A DNA stretch of 64,000 nt from Corynebacterium aquatimens (GTDB lineage: Bacteria > Actinomycetota > Actinomycetes > Mycobacteriales > Mycobacteriaceae), in NCBI RefSeq assembly GCF_030408395.1, contig NZ_CP046980.1:806001-870000 (forward strand), read 5' to 3'. The first letter of the stretch is position 1. Each line of letters starts with the position of its first letter. The position numbers and the translations under genes are program-made. Below are positions 50,198 through 59,752 of this stretch, piece after piece. The notes beneath the pieces were generated by a model. It ran no database searches, was not told the DNA's origin, and saw only the letters and a program-made list of their open reading frames with translations.

Positions 50198-50275
50198 GGC
50201 AGCCTCCCAGGGCTGTCTCCCAGGGCGGCTTCCCAGGGCAGGTTCCCAAGGCTGCCTCCTAGGGCCGCTTCCTAG
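50198..50275. repeat. Six-unit 13-bp tandem array downstream of wag31
   Basis: Six uninterrupted 13-base units, consensus GGCNGCYTCCYAG (for example GGCAGCCTCCCAG, GGCGGCTTCCCAG, GGCCGCTTCCTAG). The array lies between the wag31 terminator and the inverted palindrome pair, in the gap before the convergent P-ATPase gene. No gene covers it. Confidence 0.9.
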
Positions 50276-50279
50276 GGCG

Positions 50280-50368
50280 TGTGAAAACGTTTCATGATTT
50301 TCCGCCGCAACCAAAATCGACCTGGGAAAACGCGGGTTTGGAAACCGCCAAATGCAAACGTTTTCACA
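50280..50368. repeat. Pair of inverted 17-bp palindromic elements
   Basis: Element 1 (50280-50296, TGTGAAAACGTTTCATG) and element 2 (50352-50368), which read on the minus strand is TGTGAAAACGTTTGCAT; the first 13 bases are identical. Each has an AAACGTTT core as in LacI-family operators. They face each other across 55 bases. Both neighbouring genes end towards this gap, so no start is available to regulate. Confidence 0.7.
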
Positions 50369-50424
50369 AACCGATCAGCGATCGGGGCAATCTCGGCGAC
50401 TGGGGGAATCGGGCCAACCGCTGG

Positions 50425-52719
50425 TTATTTGAACCGGTTCAACCGCAAAGAGTTCGTCACCACGAACACTGAGGAAAATGCCATCGCGATACCCGCGAAC
50501 ATTGGGTTGAGCAGCCCGCTAGCAGCCACGGGGATCAACAAGACGTTGTAAGCAAACGCCCAAAACAGGTTGCCTTTGATGATCCGCAGGGTTGAACGCG
50601 ACAGCCTGATTGCACTCGCAGCAGACTGAAGATCACCGCCCATGAGCGTGATATCGGACGCTTCAATGGCGACATCGGTTCCGGATCCCATTGCGAGCCC
50701 TAGGTCCGCGGTGGCCAGCGCAGCGGCATCGTTCACGCCGTCACCAACCATCGCGACGGTTTTGCCTTCTGCTTGCAGCTTCTCGACGACCGTGACCTTG
50801 TCTTCCGGCATCACAGACGCCATGACGTTGTTTTCATCGATTCCGACCTGGCGTGCTGCCCACGTAGCAGCCCCGGCATTATCACCGGTGAGCAAGTAGG
50901 GGGTGAGGCCAAGGCTTCTGAATTCTTCGATCGCCTGCCCAGACGTGGGTTTGATCGTGTCCCGGACTGAAATCACACCGGCGGGTTCGCCATCGATGCT
51001 GACCGCTACAGCGGTGGCCCCGTCACGTTCAAAGCCGGCGATGGTATCGGCCAACGATTCGTGGGCATTCCGGCCAACAATGATCTCTTTGCCATCGACC
51101 GTGGCCTGTACGCCGTGGCCGGGGGTAGAGGTGAATGCCTGGCCGTCGATAAGCGAAAGGCCCTTGGTGGATGCCTCGGTGACGATCGCGCGGGCGATGG
51201 GGTGTTCGGAGTCTACTTCCACGGACGCGGCGAGGCGCAGGACGTCGTCGGCGGAGAAACCGGCGGCGGGTTCGATCGCGTCAACCGCCATGGTGCCGGA
51301 GGTGACGGTGCCCGTTTTGTCCAGCACGATGGTGTCCACCTTGCGCGTGGATTCAAGGATTTCTGGGCCTTTGATCAGCAGGCCCATCTGCGCGCCGCGG
51401 CCGGTACCCACGAGGATCGCCGTCGGGGTGGCGAGTCCCAGCGCGCAGGGGCAGGCGATGATGAGGACCGCAACGGCGGCCGAGAACGCCGTGGTGGTTT
51501 CGTGGCCCAGCGCTAAATGCGCGCCCAAAGTGATCAGCGAAATCACAATCACCGCCGGCACAAAGACGCGCGAGATTCTGTCAACCAGCCGCTCAACCGG
51601 CGCTTGGCCTGCCTGGGCTTGGCGGACGAGTTCACTCATCCGTGAAAGGGTGGTGTCCGCGCCGACCCGCGTCGCTTCGACAATCAGGCGGCCGGTTTGA
51701 TTGACCGTGGCGCCGGTAACGTGGTCGCCCTCAGTGACCTCCACTGGGACTGACTCCCCGGTGATCATGGAATTGTCCACCGACGATGCGCCGGAGATCA
51801 CCGTGCCGTCGGTAGCGATCTTCTCGCCAGGCCGAACCACGAAACGGTCACCCACTGCGATCCGGGATGCCGGAATGCGCACCTCTTGGCCGTCGCGGAT
51901 CACCGCGGCCTCTTTGGCCCCCATCGACGCCAGATCCCGCAGCGCCTGGGAAGAGCGGCCTTTCGCTTTGGTTTCAAACCACCTGCCAAGCAGCAGGAAC
52001 GTGATCACCACGGCGACGGTCTCAAGATAAATTTCGTCCATCCCGTGGTCGCCCGCGTGACCACCCCAGTCGAAGGGGTGCATCTCCATCGTCATTCCTG
52101 GCTCACCGGCGTTGCCGATAAACAGGGCCCACACGGACCACACGTACGCGGCGGTGGTGCCCAGGGAAATCAGCGTGTCCATCGTGACCCCGCCGTGCCG
52201 CAGGTTTGTCAACGTCGCGCGGTGGAATGGGGCGCCCGCAACCACGTACACCAGCGTGGTGAGCGTGAACACGGCCCACTGCCAGTACGTGAACTGCAGC
52301 GCAGGAATCATGGACAACGCCACGATGGGCACGGTAAGGATCGCCGACCAGATCACCGTGCGCTTCAGCTTCGCTTGCTCTTCTTCGCGCGCCTTATCGA
52401 CGGCCGAAAAGCCCGCCGCCTGGTCGCCGGCATCATCGGTGTCCTGTGCGACCGCATCATCGTTTGCGTTCATGGCAAACGCGTCGTAGCCGGCGTCGCG
52501 CACGACTTGGACTAGCGCGTCCCGATCCGTCGTTTCCGGGTTGTAGTCCACGGAGGCCGTTTCCGTAGAGAAATTCACGGACGCGTCCACCCCGTCGAGT
52601 TTGTTCAACTTGCGCTGGACACGCGATGCACACGAGGTACACGTCATACCGGTCACGCCCAGGTCCAGGTGAGCCTTAGGGATACTATCCAGCTGCTGCG
52701 TTGTCACGTATTCCTCCAC
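50425..52719 (-). CDS. copA: Copper-type P1B ATPase
   Basis: 764-residue heavy-metal exporting ATPase of the CopA group. One N-terminal HMA domain with [11 protein letters not shown] (CxxC) at about residues 24-28, eight membrane segments, the [10 protein letters not shown] ion site, the phosphorylation motif DKTGT, the HP motif SEHPIARAI and the hinge [13 protein letters not shown] with a His/Met-rich loop ([16 protein letters not shown]) favours Cu(I). The last codons contain a perfect 14-base palindrome TTGAACCGGTTCAA. It is divergent from the Met/His-rich lipoprotein gene. Confidence 0.93.
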   Translation of the reverse strand: MEEYVTTQQLDSIPKAHLDLGVTGMTCTSCASRVQRKLNKLDGVDASVNFSTETASVDYNPETTDRDALVQVVRDAGYDAFAMNANDDAVAQDTDDAGDQAAGFSAVDKAREEEQAKLKRTVIWSAILTVPIVALSMIPALQFTYWQWAVFTLTTLVYVVAGAPFHRATLTNLRHGGVTMDTLISLGTTAAYVWSVWALFIGNAGEPGMTMEMHPFDWGGHAGDHGMDEIYLETVAVVITFLLLGRWFETKAKGRSSQALRDLASMGAKEAAVIRDGQEVRIPASRIAVGDRFVVRPGEKIATDGTVISGASSVDNSMITGESVPVEVTEGDHVTGATVNQTGRLIVEATRVGADTTLSRMSELVRQAQAGQAPVERLVDRISRVFVPAVIVISLITLGAHLALGHETTTAFSAAVAVLIIACPCALGLATPTAILVGTGRGAQMGLLIKGPEILESTRKVDTIVLDKTGTVTSGTMAVDAIEPAAGFSADDVLRLAASVEVDSEHPIARAIVTEASTKGLSLIDGQAFTSTPGHGVQATVDGKEIIVGRNAHESLADTIAGFERDGATAVAVSIDGEPAGVISVRDTIKPTSGQAIEEFRSLGLTPYLLTGDNAGAATWAARQVGIDENNVMASVMPEDKVTVVEKLQAEGKTVAMVGDGVNDAAALATADLGLAMGSGTDVAIEASDITLMGGDLQSAASAIRLSRSTLRIIKGNLFWAFAYNVLLIPVAASGLLNPMFAGIAMAFSSVFVVTNSLRLNRFK

Positions 52720-52777
52720 TGCAATTCTTTTCGTACCGGGTGACTACTATCTCAGCGGGTAGAACACATAGCTTCGG

Positions 52778-52783
52778 TACAAT
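52778..52783 (+). promoter_or_regulatory. -10 element of a leaderless promoter for the lipoprotein
   Basis: TACAAT ends 8 bases before the ATG at 52792 with no ribosome site. The 72-base divergent gap must also hold the P-ATPase promoter and any metal-responsive operator; I find no clear CsoR or CopR site. Confidence 0.55.
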
Positions 52784-52791
52784 ATTCCCTT

Positions 52792-53439
52792 ATGAATAGC
52801 CTTACTGTGAATCCGAAGGTCCTGTCCGTTGCTGCTGCTGTTTTCGCTGGGGCGCTCGCGCTGTCTGCTTGCTCACCGGCGAATGAGAAGGAATCTACTC
52901 AGGCGCCCACGACGGAGGCTCACACGATGCAGTCTCAGCCCGCTGAAGCCATGGAGCACGACCACGCGACGATGACCAGTCAAGCGGGCCAAGAACATTC
53001 CGGTCACGATCACCCCGAAGACGGCGGTCCGGCGCCGGAGGGAATGGTGATGGCAGAAAACCCGGCTTACCCCGCCGGGATGAAGGTGCAGCTGGACGCT
53101 GACCACATGCCGGGGATGAAGGGATCCCCAGCAACCATCGTGGGTGCGTACAAGACGTACACCTACGCGATCGATTACACGCCGGTCGGTGGTGGAGAGC
53201 CGGTAAAGAATCACAAGTGGGTTGTCCAGGAAGAGATCGAGGACGCTGGATCCCAGCGCATTCCGGACGGCACAGTGGTGACGGTGCTCGCTGATCACAT
53301 GAAGGGCATGCAGGGCGCTAAGGCCACGGTCGTTTCTTCCACGGAGGAGACCGTGTACCAAGTCGACGTTCAGGCAGATGGCATGACCATGAAGAACCAC
53401 AAGTGGGTCACGGAGAGCGAGATCAAGCCCGCGCAGTAG
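52792..53439 (+). CDS. Met/His-rich lipoprotein with two DUF1541 (YdhK) repeats
   Basis: 215-residue exported lipoprotein (lipobox LSAC, Cys27). A His/Met-rich linker follows ([24 protein letters not shown]), which could bind copper. Two tandem DUF1541 domains each contain a DHM(P/K)GM(K/Q)G motif (about residues 103 and 164) and end in KNHKWV. The pairing with a copper-type P-ATPase suggests a periplasmic copper chaperone or sequestering role; that is inference from residues and context. Confidence 0.9.
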   Translation: MNSLTVNPKVLSVAAAVFAGALALSACSPANEKESTQAPTTEAHTMQSQPAEAMEHDHATMTSQAGQEHSGHDHPEDGGPAPEGMVMAENPAYPAGMKVQLDADHMPGMKGSPATIVGAYKTYTYAIDYTPVGGGEPVKNHKWVVQEEIEDAGSQRIPDGTVVTVLADHMKGMQGAKATVVSSTEETVYQVDVQADGMTMKNHKWVTESEIKPAQ

Positions 53440-53490
53440 GGCACCCGCAACACGGCCTCACCCGCACGTCACCAAGAAAACGGAAGGCAG

Positions 53491-53496
53491 TAAAGT
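53491..53496 (+). promoter_or_regulatory. Candidate -10 for a leaderless ileS transcript
   Basis: TAAAGT ends 7 bases before the ATG at 53504. The gap to the preceding gene is only 64 bases, too short for a T-box leader. Confidence 0.4.
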
Positions 53497-53503
53497 CTCT
53501 AGC

Positions 53504-56500
53504 ATGACTGAGGCTGCACACTCCGTTAACAATTCTGGGTCTACTGCCGATTCTTCCGGCGCGGCAGTAGGAGCGATCTACCCCAAGGTCGACATGACTG
53601 GGGGATCTTCGAAGTTCCCGGACATGGAAAAAATTGTCCTGGATTACTGGAACGCCGACGGCACGTTCCAGGCATCTTTAGAAAACCGCGAGGGCTGCGA
53701 TGAGTACGTCTTTAATGACGGTCCGCCTTTTGCCAACGGTCTGCCTCACTATGGTCACCTTTTGACCGGTTACGTCAAAGACATCGTGCCGCGTTTCCGC
53801 ACGATGTCCGGCTACCACGTCCCGCGCGTTTTCGGCTGGGATTGCCACGGTCTGCCCGCCGAGCTGGAAGCGGAAAAGCAGCTGGGCATTACGGATAAGG
53901 CTCAGATTGAGGACATGGGTCTTGCCACGTTCAACGAGTACTGCGGCAAGTCCGTCTTGCAGTACGCCGGCGAGTGGGAGAACTACGTCACCCGCCAGGC
54001 ACGCTGGGTGGACTTTGAAAACGGCTACAAGACCATGGACATTGAGTACATGGAATCCGTCATGTGGGCGTTTAAGGAGCTCTATGACAAGGGCCTGATC
54101 TACCAGGGTTTCCGCGTCTTGCCGTACTCCTGGGCCGAGCACACTCCGCTGTCCAACCAGGAGACCAGGTTGGATGACTCCTACAAGGACCGCCAAGACC
54201 CCACGGTGACCGTCACTTTGCCGCTCACCGGCGCGCGCGAGGGCACACCCGCGGTAGCCACGTGGCAGGCCCACCCCGAACTTCATGACGCCGCAGCGCT
54301 TGCTTGGACGACGACGCCTTGGACTCTTCCATCCAACTTGGCACTGGCTGTCGGCCCGGACATTGAGTACTCGCTGGTCCGCGTCCGCGCGTCCGAGGGT
54401 GCGGAGAATGAATTCGAGGGCCGGTCATTCCTCATTGCTACCGCCCTAATTGGGTCCTACGCCAAAGAGCTTGGCGACGAGCCGGAGGTGCTGGCAACCT
54501 TCAACGGCAGCGAGCTCGAGGGTCTGGAATACACCCCAGTCTTTGATTACTTCGCCGATCATGACAACGCATTCATGGTGTTGGTGGCGGACTACGTCTC
54601 CACCGAAGACGGCACCGGCATCGTCCATCAGGCACCCGCTTTCGGTGAAGACGATATGGATACGTGTGCCAAGTACGGCATCGACCTGGTGATCCCGGTG
54701 GATGCGGACGGCAAGTTCACCACCTTGGTTCCGGACTACGCAGGAAAGCTGGTTTTTGACGCGAACCGTGACATCATCCGCGACCTTCGTGCGAAAAACC
54801 GCGTCCTGCGGGATCAGGTGATTGTTCACTCCTACCCGCACTCTTGGCGTTCCGGCGAGCCACTGATCTATATGGCTCTGCCTGCCTGGTTTGTGAAAGT
54901 CACGGAGATCCGTGACCGCATGGTGGAGCTGAACCACAACGAGATTGAGTGGATCCCGGATCACATGCGCGACGGCCAGTTTGGCAAATGGCTGGAAGGC
55001 GCCCGCGACTGGAACATCTCTCGTACCCGTTACTGGGGCTCCCCGGTACCGGCGTGGATTTCCGACGACCCGGCTTACCCGCGCGTGGATGTGTACGGCT
55101 CCCTCGATGAGCTGGAAGCGGACTTTGGCGTCCGCCCTGAATCGCTCCACCGCCCGTACATCGACGAGCTGACCCGCCCGAACCCGGACGACCCGACCGG
55201 CAAGTCCACGATGCGCCGCGTGCCGGATGTTCTTGACTGCTGGTTTGAGTCCGGCTCCATGCCGTTTGCCCAGTACCACTACCCGTTTGAGAACAAAGAA
55301 GAGCACGACACCCGCCAGCCCGCCGACTTCATCGTGGAATACTCCGGTCAGACCCGCGGGTGGTTCTACGTCATGCACGTCCTGTCGGTGGCGCTGTTCG
55401 ACCGCATCGCCTTCAAACAGGTCGTTGCCCACGGAATCGTGCTGGGTTCTGACGGGCAGAAGATGTCCAAGTCCAAGGGCAACTACCCGAACGTCAATGA
55501 GGTCTTCGACCGGGACGGCTCTGACGCGATGCGCTGGTTCCTCATGTCCAGCCCGATTCTGCGCGGCGGCAACCTCATCGTCACCGAACAAGGCATCCGC
55601 GAAGGCGTCCGCCAGGCGATCCTGCCGATCTGGAACGCGTACTCGTTCCTGCAGCTGTACTCATCCACGGAGGCACAGTGGTCAACGGAATCCACCAACG
55701 TTGTGGACCGCTACATCCTGGCCAAGCTGCACGACACGGTGGAGCGCACATCCGCCGCGTTGGAAGCCACCGATATTTCTGGGGCGTGTACAGAGATTCG
55801 CCTGTTCGCCGACACCCTGACCAACTGGTACGTCCGCCGCTCGCGCGACCGCTTCTGGGCTGGCCAGGAAAAGCACCCTGAGGCGTTCAACACCCTGTAC
55901 ACGGTGCTTGAAGTACTCACCCGTACCGCTGCGCCACTTCTGCCGTACGTCTCCGAGGTGATCTGGCGCGGGCTCACCGGTGGGCGCTCCGTGCACCTGA
56001 CCGACTACCCGCGTGCCGACGAATTCCCGGCCGATGAGGCCCTTGTCGCCGCCATGGATGCGACTCGGGCTGTGTGCTCGGCGGCATCGTCGATACGCAA
56101 GGCGAACAAGCTGCGCAACCGCCTGCCGCTACCGAAGCTGACGGTAGCGTGGCCAGAGGCGTCGAACTTGGAAGATTTCGCGGCCGTGATTCGCGATGAG
56201 GTCAACGTGAAGGACGTCGAGCTCACGAGCGACGTCGCCTCCGCTGGCTCATTCGAAGTCGCCGTGAATCCCAAGGTCGCTGGCCCAAGCCTGGGCAAGG
56301 ACGTCCAGCGCGCGATCAAAAACGTCAAGGCGGGCAACTACGTCCACGATGAGAACAACCCGGGCAACGTCATCGTCGACGGCGACATCGTTCTTACCCC
56401 GGAGATGTACACCGAGCGCCTCGTGGCCGTGAACCCGGATTCCACCGCTCGCATCGAGGGCCTCGACGGCCTGGTCGTGCTGAACACCGAGGTCACAGAG

Positions 56501-56755
56501 GAGCTCGAAGCCGAGGGCTGGGCCAACGACGTCATTCGCGGCCTGCAGGATGCCCGCAAGCGCGAAGGTTTGGAGGTCTCCGACCGCATCGCTGTCACGC
56601 TTGTCGTGCCCGCGGACAAGGTCGACTGGGCCAACCGCCACGCCGACCACATCGCGGCCGAAACGCTGGCGACGTCCTTTGAGGTCGTCTCCGGCAGTGA
56701 TGCCGGCGCGCATGAGGTCATCTCCGGAGTGACCGCCACCGTTTCGAAGCAGTAG
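53504..56755 (+). CDS. ileS: Isoleucyl-tRNA synthetase
   Basis: Class I synthetase charging tRNA-Ile. The 1083-residue length is that of the long, eukaryote-like clade of IleRS, which in other bacteria is often insensitive to mupirocin. HIGH-type motif PHYGH (in [18 protein letters not shown]), [15 protein letters not shown], editing-domain block around [17 protein letters not shown], and KMSKSKGN. The C-terminal anticodon-binding part is complete. A 45-residue N-terminal extension precedes the core. Confidence 0.96.
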   Translation: MTEAAHSVNNSGSTADSSGAAVGAIYPKVDMTGGSSKFPDMEKIVLDYWNADGTFQASLENREGCDEYVFNDGPPFANGLPHYGHLLTGYVKDIVPRFRTMSGYHVPRVFGWDCHGLPAELEAEKQLGITDKAQIEDMGLATFNEYCGKSVLQYAGEWENYVTRQARWVDFENGYKTMDIEYMESVMWAFKELYDKGLIYQGFRVLPYSWAEHTPLSNQETRLDDSYKDRQDPTVTVTLPLTGAREGTPAVATWQAHPELHDAAALAWTTTPWTLPSNLALAVGPDIEYSLVRVRASEGAENEFEGRSFLIATALIGSYAKELGDEPEVLATFNGSELEGLEYTPVFDYFADHDNAFMVLVADYVSTEDGTGIVHQAPAFGEDDMDTCAKYGIDLVIPVDADGKFTTLVPDYAGKLVFDANRDIIRDLRAKNRVLRDQVIVHSYPHSWRSGEPLIYMALPAWFVKVTEIRDRMVELNHNEIEWIPDHMRDGQFGKWLEGARDWNISRTRYWGSPVPAWISDDPAYPRVDVYGSLDELEADFGVRPESLHRPYIDELTRPNPDDPTGKSTMRRVPDVLDCWFESGSMPFAQYHYPFENKEEHDTRQPADFIVEYSGQTRGWFYVMHVLSVALFDRIAFKQVVAHGIVLGSDGQKMSKSKGNYPNVNEVFDRDGSDAMRWFLMSSPILRGGNLIVTEQGIREGVRQAILPIWNAYSFLQLYSSTEAQWSTESTNVVDRYILAKLHDTVERTSAALEATDISGACTEIRLFADTLTNWYVRRSRDRFWAGQEKHPEAFNTLYTVLEVLTRTAAPLLPYVSEVIWRGLTGGRSVHLTDYPRADEFPADEALVAAMDATRAVCSAASSIRKANKLRNRLPLPKLTVAWPEASNLEDFAAVIRDEVNVKDVELTSDVASAGSFEVAVNPKVAGPSLGKDVQRAIKNVKAGNYVHDENNPGNVIVDGDIVLTPEMYTERLVAVNPDSTARIEGLDGLVVLNTEVTEELEAEGWANDVIRGLQDARKREGLEVSDRIAVTLVVPADKVDWANRHADHIAAETLATSFEVVSGSDAGAHEVISGVTATVSKQ

Positions 56756-56772
56756 AACCCCGACCTCCCAGC

Positions 56773-58227
56773 ATGACCCGTTGGGTGCTCCACATCGACA
56801 TGGACGCGTTCTACGCCTCCTGTGAGCAGCTCACCCGCCCAACACTTGCCGGACGCCCGGTTCTAGTCGCGGGGGTTGCGGGCCGCGGCGTCGTCGCGGG
56901 TGCCAGCTACGAGGCACGCAAGTACGGCGCGCGCTCGGCGATGCCCACCTACCGCGCCGCCCGTCTCATCGGCCCGAAGGCGGTTCTGGTCACTCCGCGT
57001 CGCCCCGTGTACGTCGCCGCGTCGCGCCGAGTCTTTGAGATCATTGCGCGCCACGTCGACCCGGCGCACATTGAGCAGCTGTCTATCGACGAAGCCTTCA
57101 TGGAACCGCCGGAACTGGCCAGCGCCACCGCGGACGACGTCGTTGCGTGGGCGAACGCCCTTCGCGCGGCGATTAAGCAGGAGACGGGGCTGCCGTCGTC
57201 GATAGGCATTGGCTCCGGAAAGCAATACGCGAAGATCGGCTCGGGCCTGGCGAAGCCGGACGGGGTCTTCGTGATTCCCAAAGACCAGCAGGTGGAAATC
57301 CTTCATCCGCTGCCCGTGGGTGAGCTGTGGGGCGTGGGGCCCGTCACGGCCGCGAAGCTCACCTCCGCCGGGGTGGAAACGATCGGCGATTTCGCGCGGC
57401 TCACACAACGCGAGGTGGACATCACCCTCGGGGGAGTCGTTGGCCGCCACCTGTGGCACCTCGCCCGCGGGGAGGACGATCGGCCCGTCGAACCCCGCGC
57501 CGAGTCGAAGCAGATCTCCGCCGAACACACCTACCCACACGACCTAACCACCGTTGACCAGGTCCGCGACGCCATCACAACCACTGCCGCGGAGGCCCAC
57601 GCACGCTTGCTTAACGACGGCCGAGGAGCCCGCACCGTCATCGTCAAACTGAAAATGGCCGACTTCCACAGTGAGACTCGATCCACCACCCTGGCCTATG
57701 CAACCGACGACCTTGCGACCCTCACCGCCGCCGCGTTTAAAGTTGCCCGCTACCCGGACGAAGTAGGCCCCATCCGACTCGTCGGCGTGGGCTACTCCGG
57801 ACTAGAAGAGCACCTGCAAGACACCCTTTTCCCCGAACTCGATCAGGAGATCGCGCCCTACGAGCTTTCCGACCCCGACGCCGAAACCGGCGTGATCGAC
57901 ACCACCGCCGACCCCGCCGCCACCGCCTCCACCCTCGACCTCACCGATCCCGCCACCGCCCTCGACTCCGCCGCCAACCCAGTCACTGCCCCCGCCCCCG
58001 GCCCCTCCACGACCAGTGCCTCTGGCCGAATCTGGCGAGCCACCCAGGACGTGACACACCCCGAGTTTGGACACGGCTGGATCCAAGGCGCTGGCCACGG
58101 GAAAGTGACGGTGCGGTTTGAAACCCGCGCGACCGGACCTGGTCGCACAAGAACGTTTCCCGCCGACGATCCGGATCTCTCCCCGGGCGATCCGCTCGAC
58201 TCTTTGGCGTGGGAGGACTGGCTCTAA
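56773..58227 (+). CDS. dinB: DNA polymerase IV (Y family)
   Basis: Translesion polymerase, 484 residues. Catalytic motifs are HIDMDAFYASCEQ, SYEARKYGARSAMP and SIDEAFMEP; the helix-hairpin-helix thumb (GELWGVGPVTAAKL) and little-finger domain follow to about residue 360. A Thr/Ala/Pro-rich linker then leads to a C-terminal module of about 60 residues (VTHPEFGHGWIQGAGHGKV and following) resembling the Tudor-like tail of UvrD/PcrA. It starts 17 bases after ileS. No beta-clamp peptide was confidently located. Confidence 0.94.
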   Translation: MTRWVLHIDMDAFYASCEQLTRPTLAGRPVLVAGVAGRGVVAGASYEARKYGARSAMPTYRAARLIGPKAVLVTPRRPVYVAASRRVFEIIARHVDPAHIEQLSIDEAFMEPPELASATADDVVAWANALRAAIKQETGLPSSIGIGSGKQYAKIGSGLAKPDGVFVIPKDQQVEILHPLPVGELWGVGPVTAAKLTSAGVETIGDFARLTQREVDITLGGVVGRHLWHLARGEDDRPVEPRAESKQISAEHTYPHDLTTVDQVRDAITTTAAEAHARLLNDGRGARTVIVKLKMADFHSETRSTTLAYATDDLATLTAAAFKVARYPDEVGPIRLVGVGYSGLEEHLQDTLFPELDQEIAPYELSDPDAETGVIDTTADPAATASTLDLTDPATALDSAANPVTAPAPGPSTTSASGRIWRATQDVTHPEFGHGWIQGAGHGKVTVRFETRATGPGRTRTFPADDPDLSPGDPLDSLAWEDWL

Positions 58228-58543
58228 CCCCGCGCGCGGTTGCGCCCGCACGCCGCCCGCTCGCCGCCCGCCGCTGCAGCCCACCGCGGCCCTTCGCGCG
58301 CCGCCGCCTGCCACCGCGGCCCGCCGCGTGCTGCCCGCGCGTCGCGGACGCGGCCGATTTCCGCGCCTTTTGCTACGTCGCCTTGAGTGGTGCTGCCACT
58401 CAGCGATAGTTGACGGAGAAAACCGCAGGTCGCGGCCGAGCAAATTTCTTGAGTGGTGCTGCCACTCAGCGAAACGGCCAACGAGTGCCGGTTGGGTCGG
58501 CAGAGTGAACCCAGTTTTGCGGCATCAGGCACGAGAGGCTGGG
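58228..58543. other. Convergent dinB/ansA gap with GC-rich block
   Basis: This 316-base gap has no credible gene. Bases 58230-58365 are extremely G/C-rich and built from CCGC/GCCG runs with no conserved reading frame. The rest contains the duplicated hairpin element described separately. No T-rich terminator is visible for either convergent gene. Confidence 0.6.
58382..58472. repeat. Duplicated 25-bp hairpin element
   Basis: Two identical 25-base copies (58382-58406 and 58448-58472), 66 bases apart. Each contains TGAGTGG-TGCTG-CCACTCA, a perfect 7-base-pair hairpin with a 5-base loop. REP-like or regulatory RNA hairpins are possible. Confidence 0.85.
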
Positions 58544-59599
58544 TCAGACTCCAATCAGAGTGCGGGGATCAACGCCTGCCGCGAGTGCCGTCGCCAGCGC
58601 GATGCGTGCTTGGCCAGCGCGCAGCCAGCCCGACGGAATCGCACCGAGGTCACCCAGGGTCGTGCCGCCGCCGGCGCCGCCGTAGGCGAACTCGACCGGG
58701 CCGAAGGGCACAGCGGTGGTTACCACGACGGGAATTCCGTGATCGAGTGCGCGGGCGATTGCGTGGCCCATGTCATCAGACACATTGCCGGAACCGAGGC
58801 CTTCCACCACGATGCCATCTGGTTCGGCCGCGATCACGGCGTCCATCACACCGTCACCAGCACCCGCCCACGCAGCGACGACGGGGATGCGCATACCGGC
58901 AAGTCGTACCGGGGCTACGGCGGAATGCGGTCGCGACGGGGGCGGCCCGGCGGGATGCGGAGAGAACGGCGAAGCAGACGGCACCGAGTAGGTGGAGGAA
59001 AACGCAGATAGTTCATGGGTGTGATGCTTCACGAGGCCGCGGGCAGGGTGGATCCTCCCACCAAATACGACGGTGGCGCCTCGTCGCCCGGTAGAGACCG
59101 GGTCGGCCGGGCAGGTGGGTTGATCGGACGCTGCGGTAGCACCAGCTGCGTATTCGATAGCCAGCTTCAGATTCGCGGGGCCGTCTGGTGCGTCGTGGTC
59201 GGCGGGGCGTTGGGCGCCGGTGAAAGTCACGGGACGGTCATGGGTGAGCATGAGTTCGGCAGCGAAAGAAGTATCCACCATGGAGTCAGTGCCGTGGGTG
59301 ACCACGACTCCACACACGTCGGGGTCGCGGAACTGCTCATGGATGGTTGCTATCACCAGATCCACGTCGGCGAGCGTCATCGACGAGGAATCGAGGCTGC
59401 GAATATCAAGGCAGCGCGTGGGGACGCTGGTGCCGCACGACGCGACCAGCTCGGCGCAGGACAGCGTGGGGGTGAGGGCGCCGTCGGCATCCTTCGTGCA
59501 GGCAATGGTGCCACCCGTTGCCACCACGGCGACAACAGACGATGCACTTAACGGGTGCGCTTTCACGGGGTCAGTTTCGTAGCAGGCTAGCGAAGACAT
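58544..59599 (-). CDS. ansA: L-asparaginase (type I/II fold)
   Basis: 351-residue asparaginase that hydrolyses asparagine to aspartate and ammonia. First catalytic motif VVATGGTIACT (Thr), second motif VVVTHGTDSM (Thr-Asp), with FTGAQRPADHDAPDGPANL after it. A Pro/Ser-rich insertion (about residues 205-232, SVPSASPFSPHPAGPPPSRP) interrupts the region before RIPVVAAWAGAGDGV. No signal peptide is visible, so the enzyme is probably cytosolic. It is divergent from the lipoprotein gene. Confidence 0.9.
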   Translation of the reverse strand: MSSLACYETDPVKAHPLSASSVVAVVATGGTIACTKDADGALTPTLSCAELVASCGTSVPTRCLDIRSLDSSSMTLADVDLVIATIHEQFRDPDVCGVVVTHGTDSMVDTSFAAELMLTHDRPVTFTGAQRPADHDAPDGPANLKLAIEYAAGATAASDQPTCPADPVSTGRRGATVVFGGRIHPARGLVKHHTHELSAFSSTYSVPSASPFSPHPAGPPPSRPHSAVAPVRLAGMRIPVVAAWAGAGDGVMDAVIAAEPDGIVVEGLGSGNVSDDMGHAIARALDHGIPVVVTTAVPFGPVEFAYGGAGGGTTLGDLGAIPSGWLRAGQARIALATALAAGVDPRTLIGV

Positions 59600-59626
59600 A
59601 TTCCTAACGTTGCCACAGCAAAATGA

Positions 59627-59649
59627 GTTGGGTTTGGTGTTAACCCAAC
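59627..59649. promoter_or_regulatory. Inverted repeat between ansA and the lipoprotein gene
   Basis: GTTGGGTT and AACCCAAC are perfect 8-base arms around a 7-base spacer, 28 bases upstream of ansA. Its place between divergent genes suits an operator; the regulator is unknown. Confidence 0.5.
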
Positions 59650-59752
59650 GGTAACGTGGGAAAGAAGTTGATTGCGGGACATCACAGACTCTTACTGAGG
59701 CAAAAGACTGAACCCATCACCAACAACCACAACTAGGAGACGAAAAGAAGCC

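Noticed and set aside
50281..50472. 63-codon plus-strand frame after wag31
   Set aside because: It covers the palindrome pair and runs into the P-ATPase gene on the other strand; no ribosome site.
53440..53503. T-box leader before ileS
   Set aside because: The gap is only 64 bases and has no T-box sequence; many actinobacterial ileS genes have one, but not this gene.
58228..58443. Coding extension of dinB into the GC-rich block
   Set aside because: dinB ends with a complete C-terminal module, and the following frame is low-complexity Arg/Ala/Pro without conservation signs.
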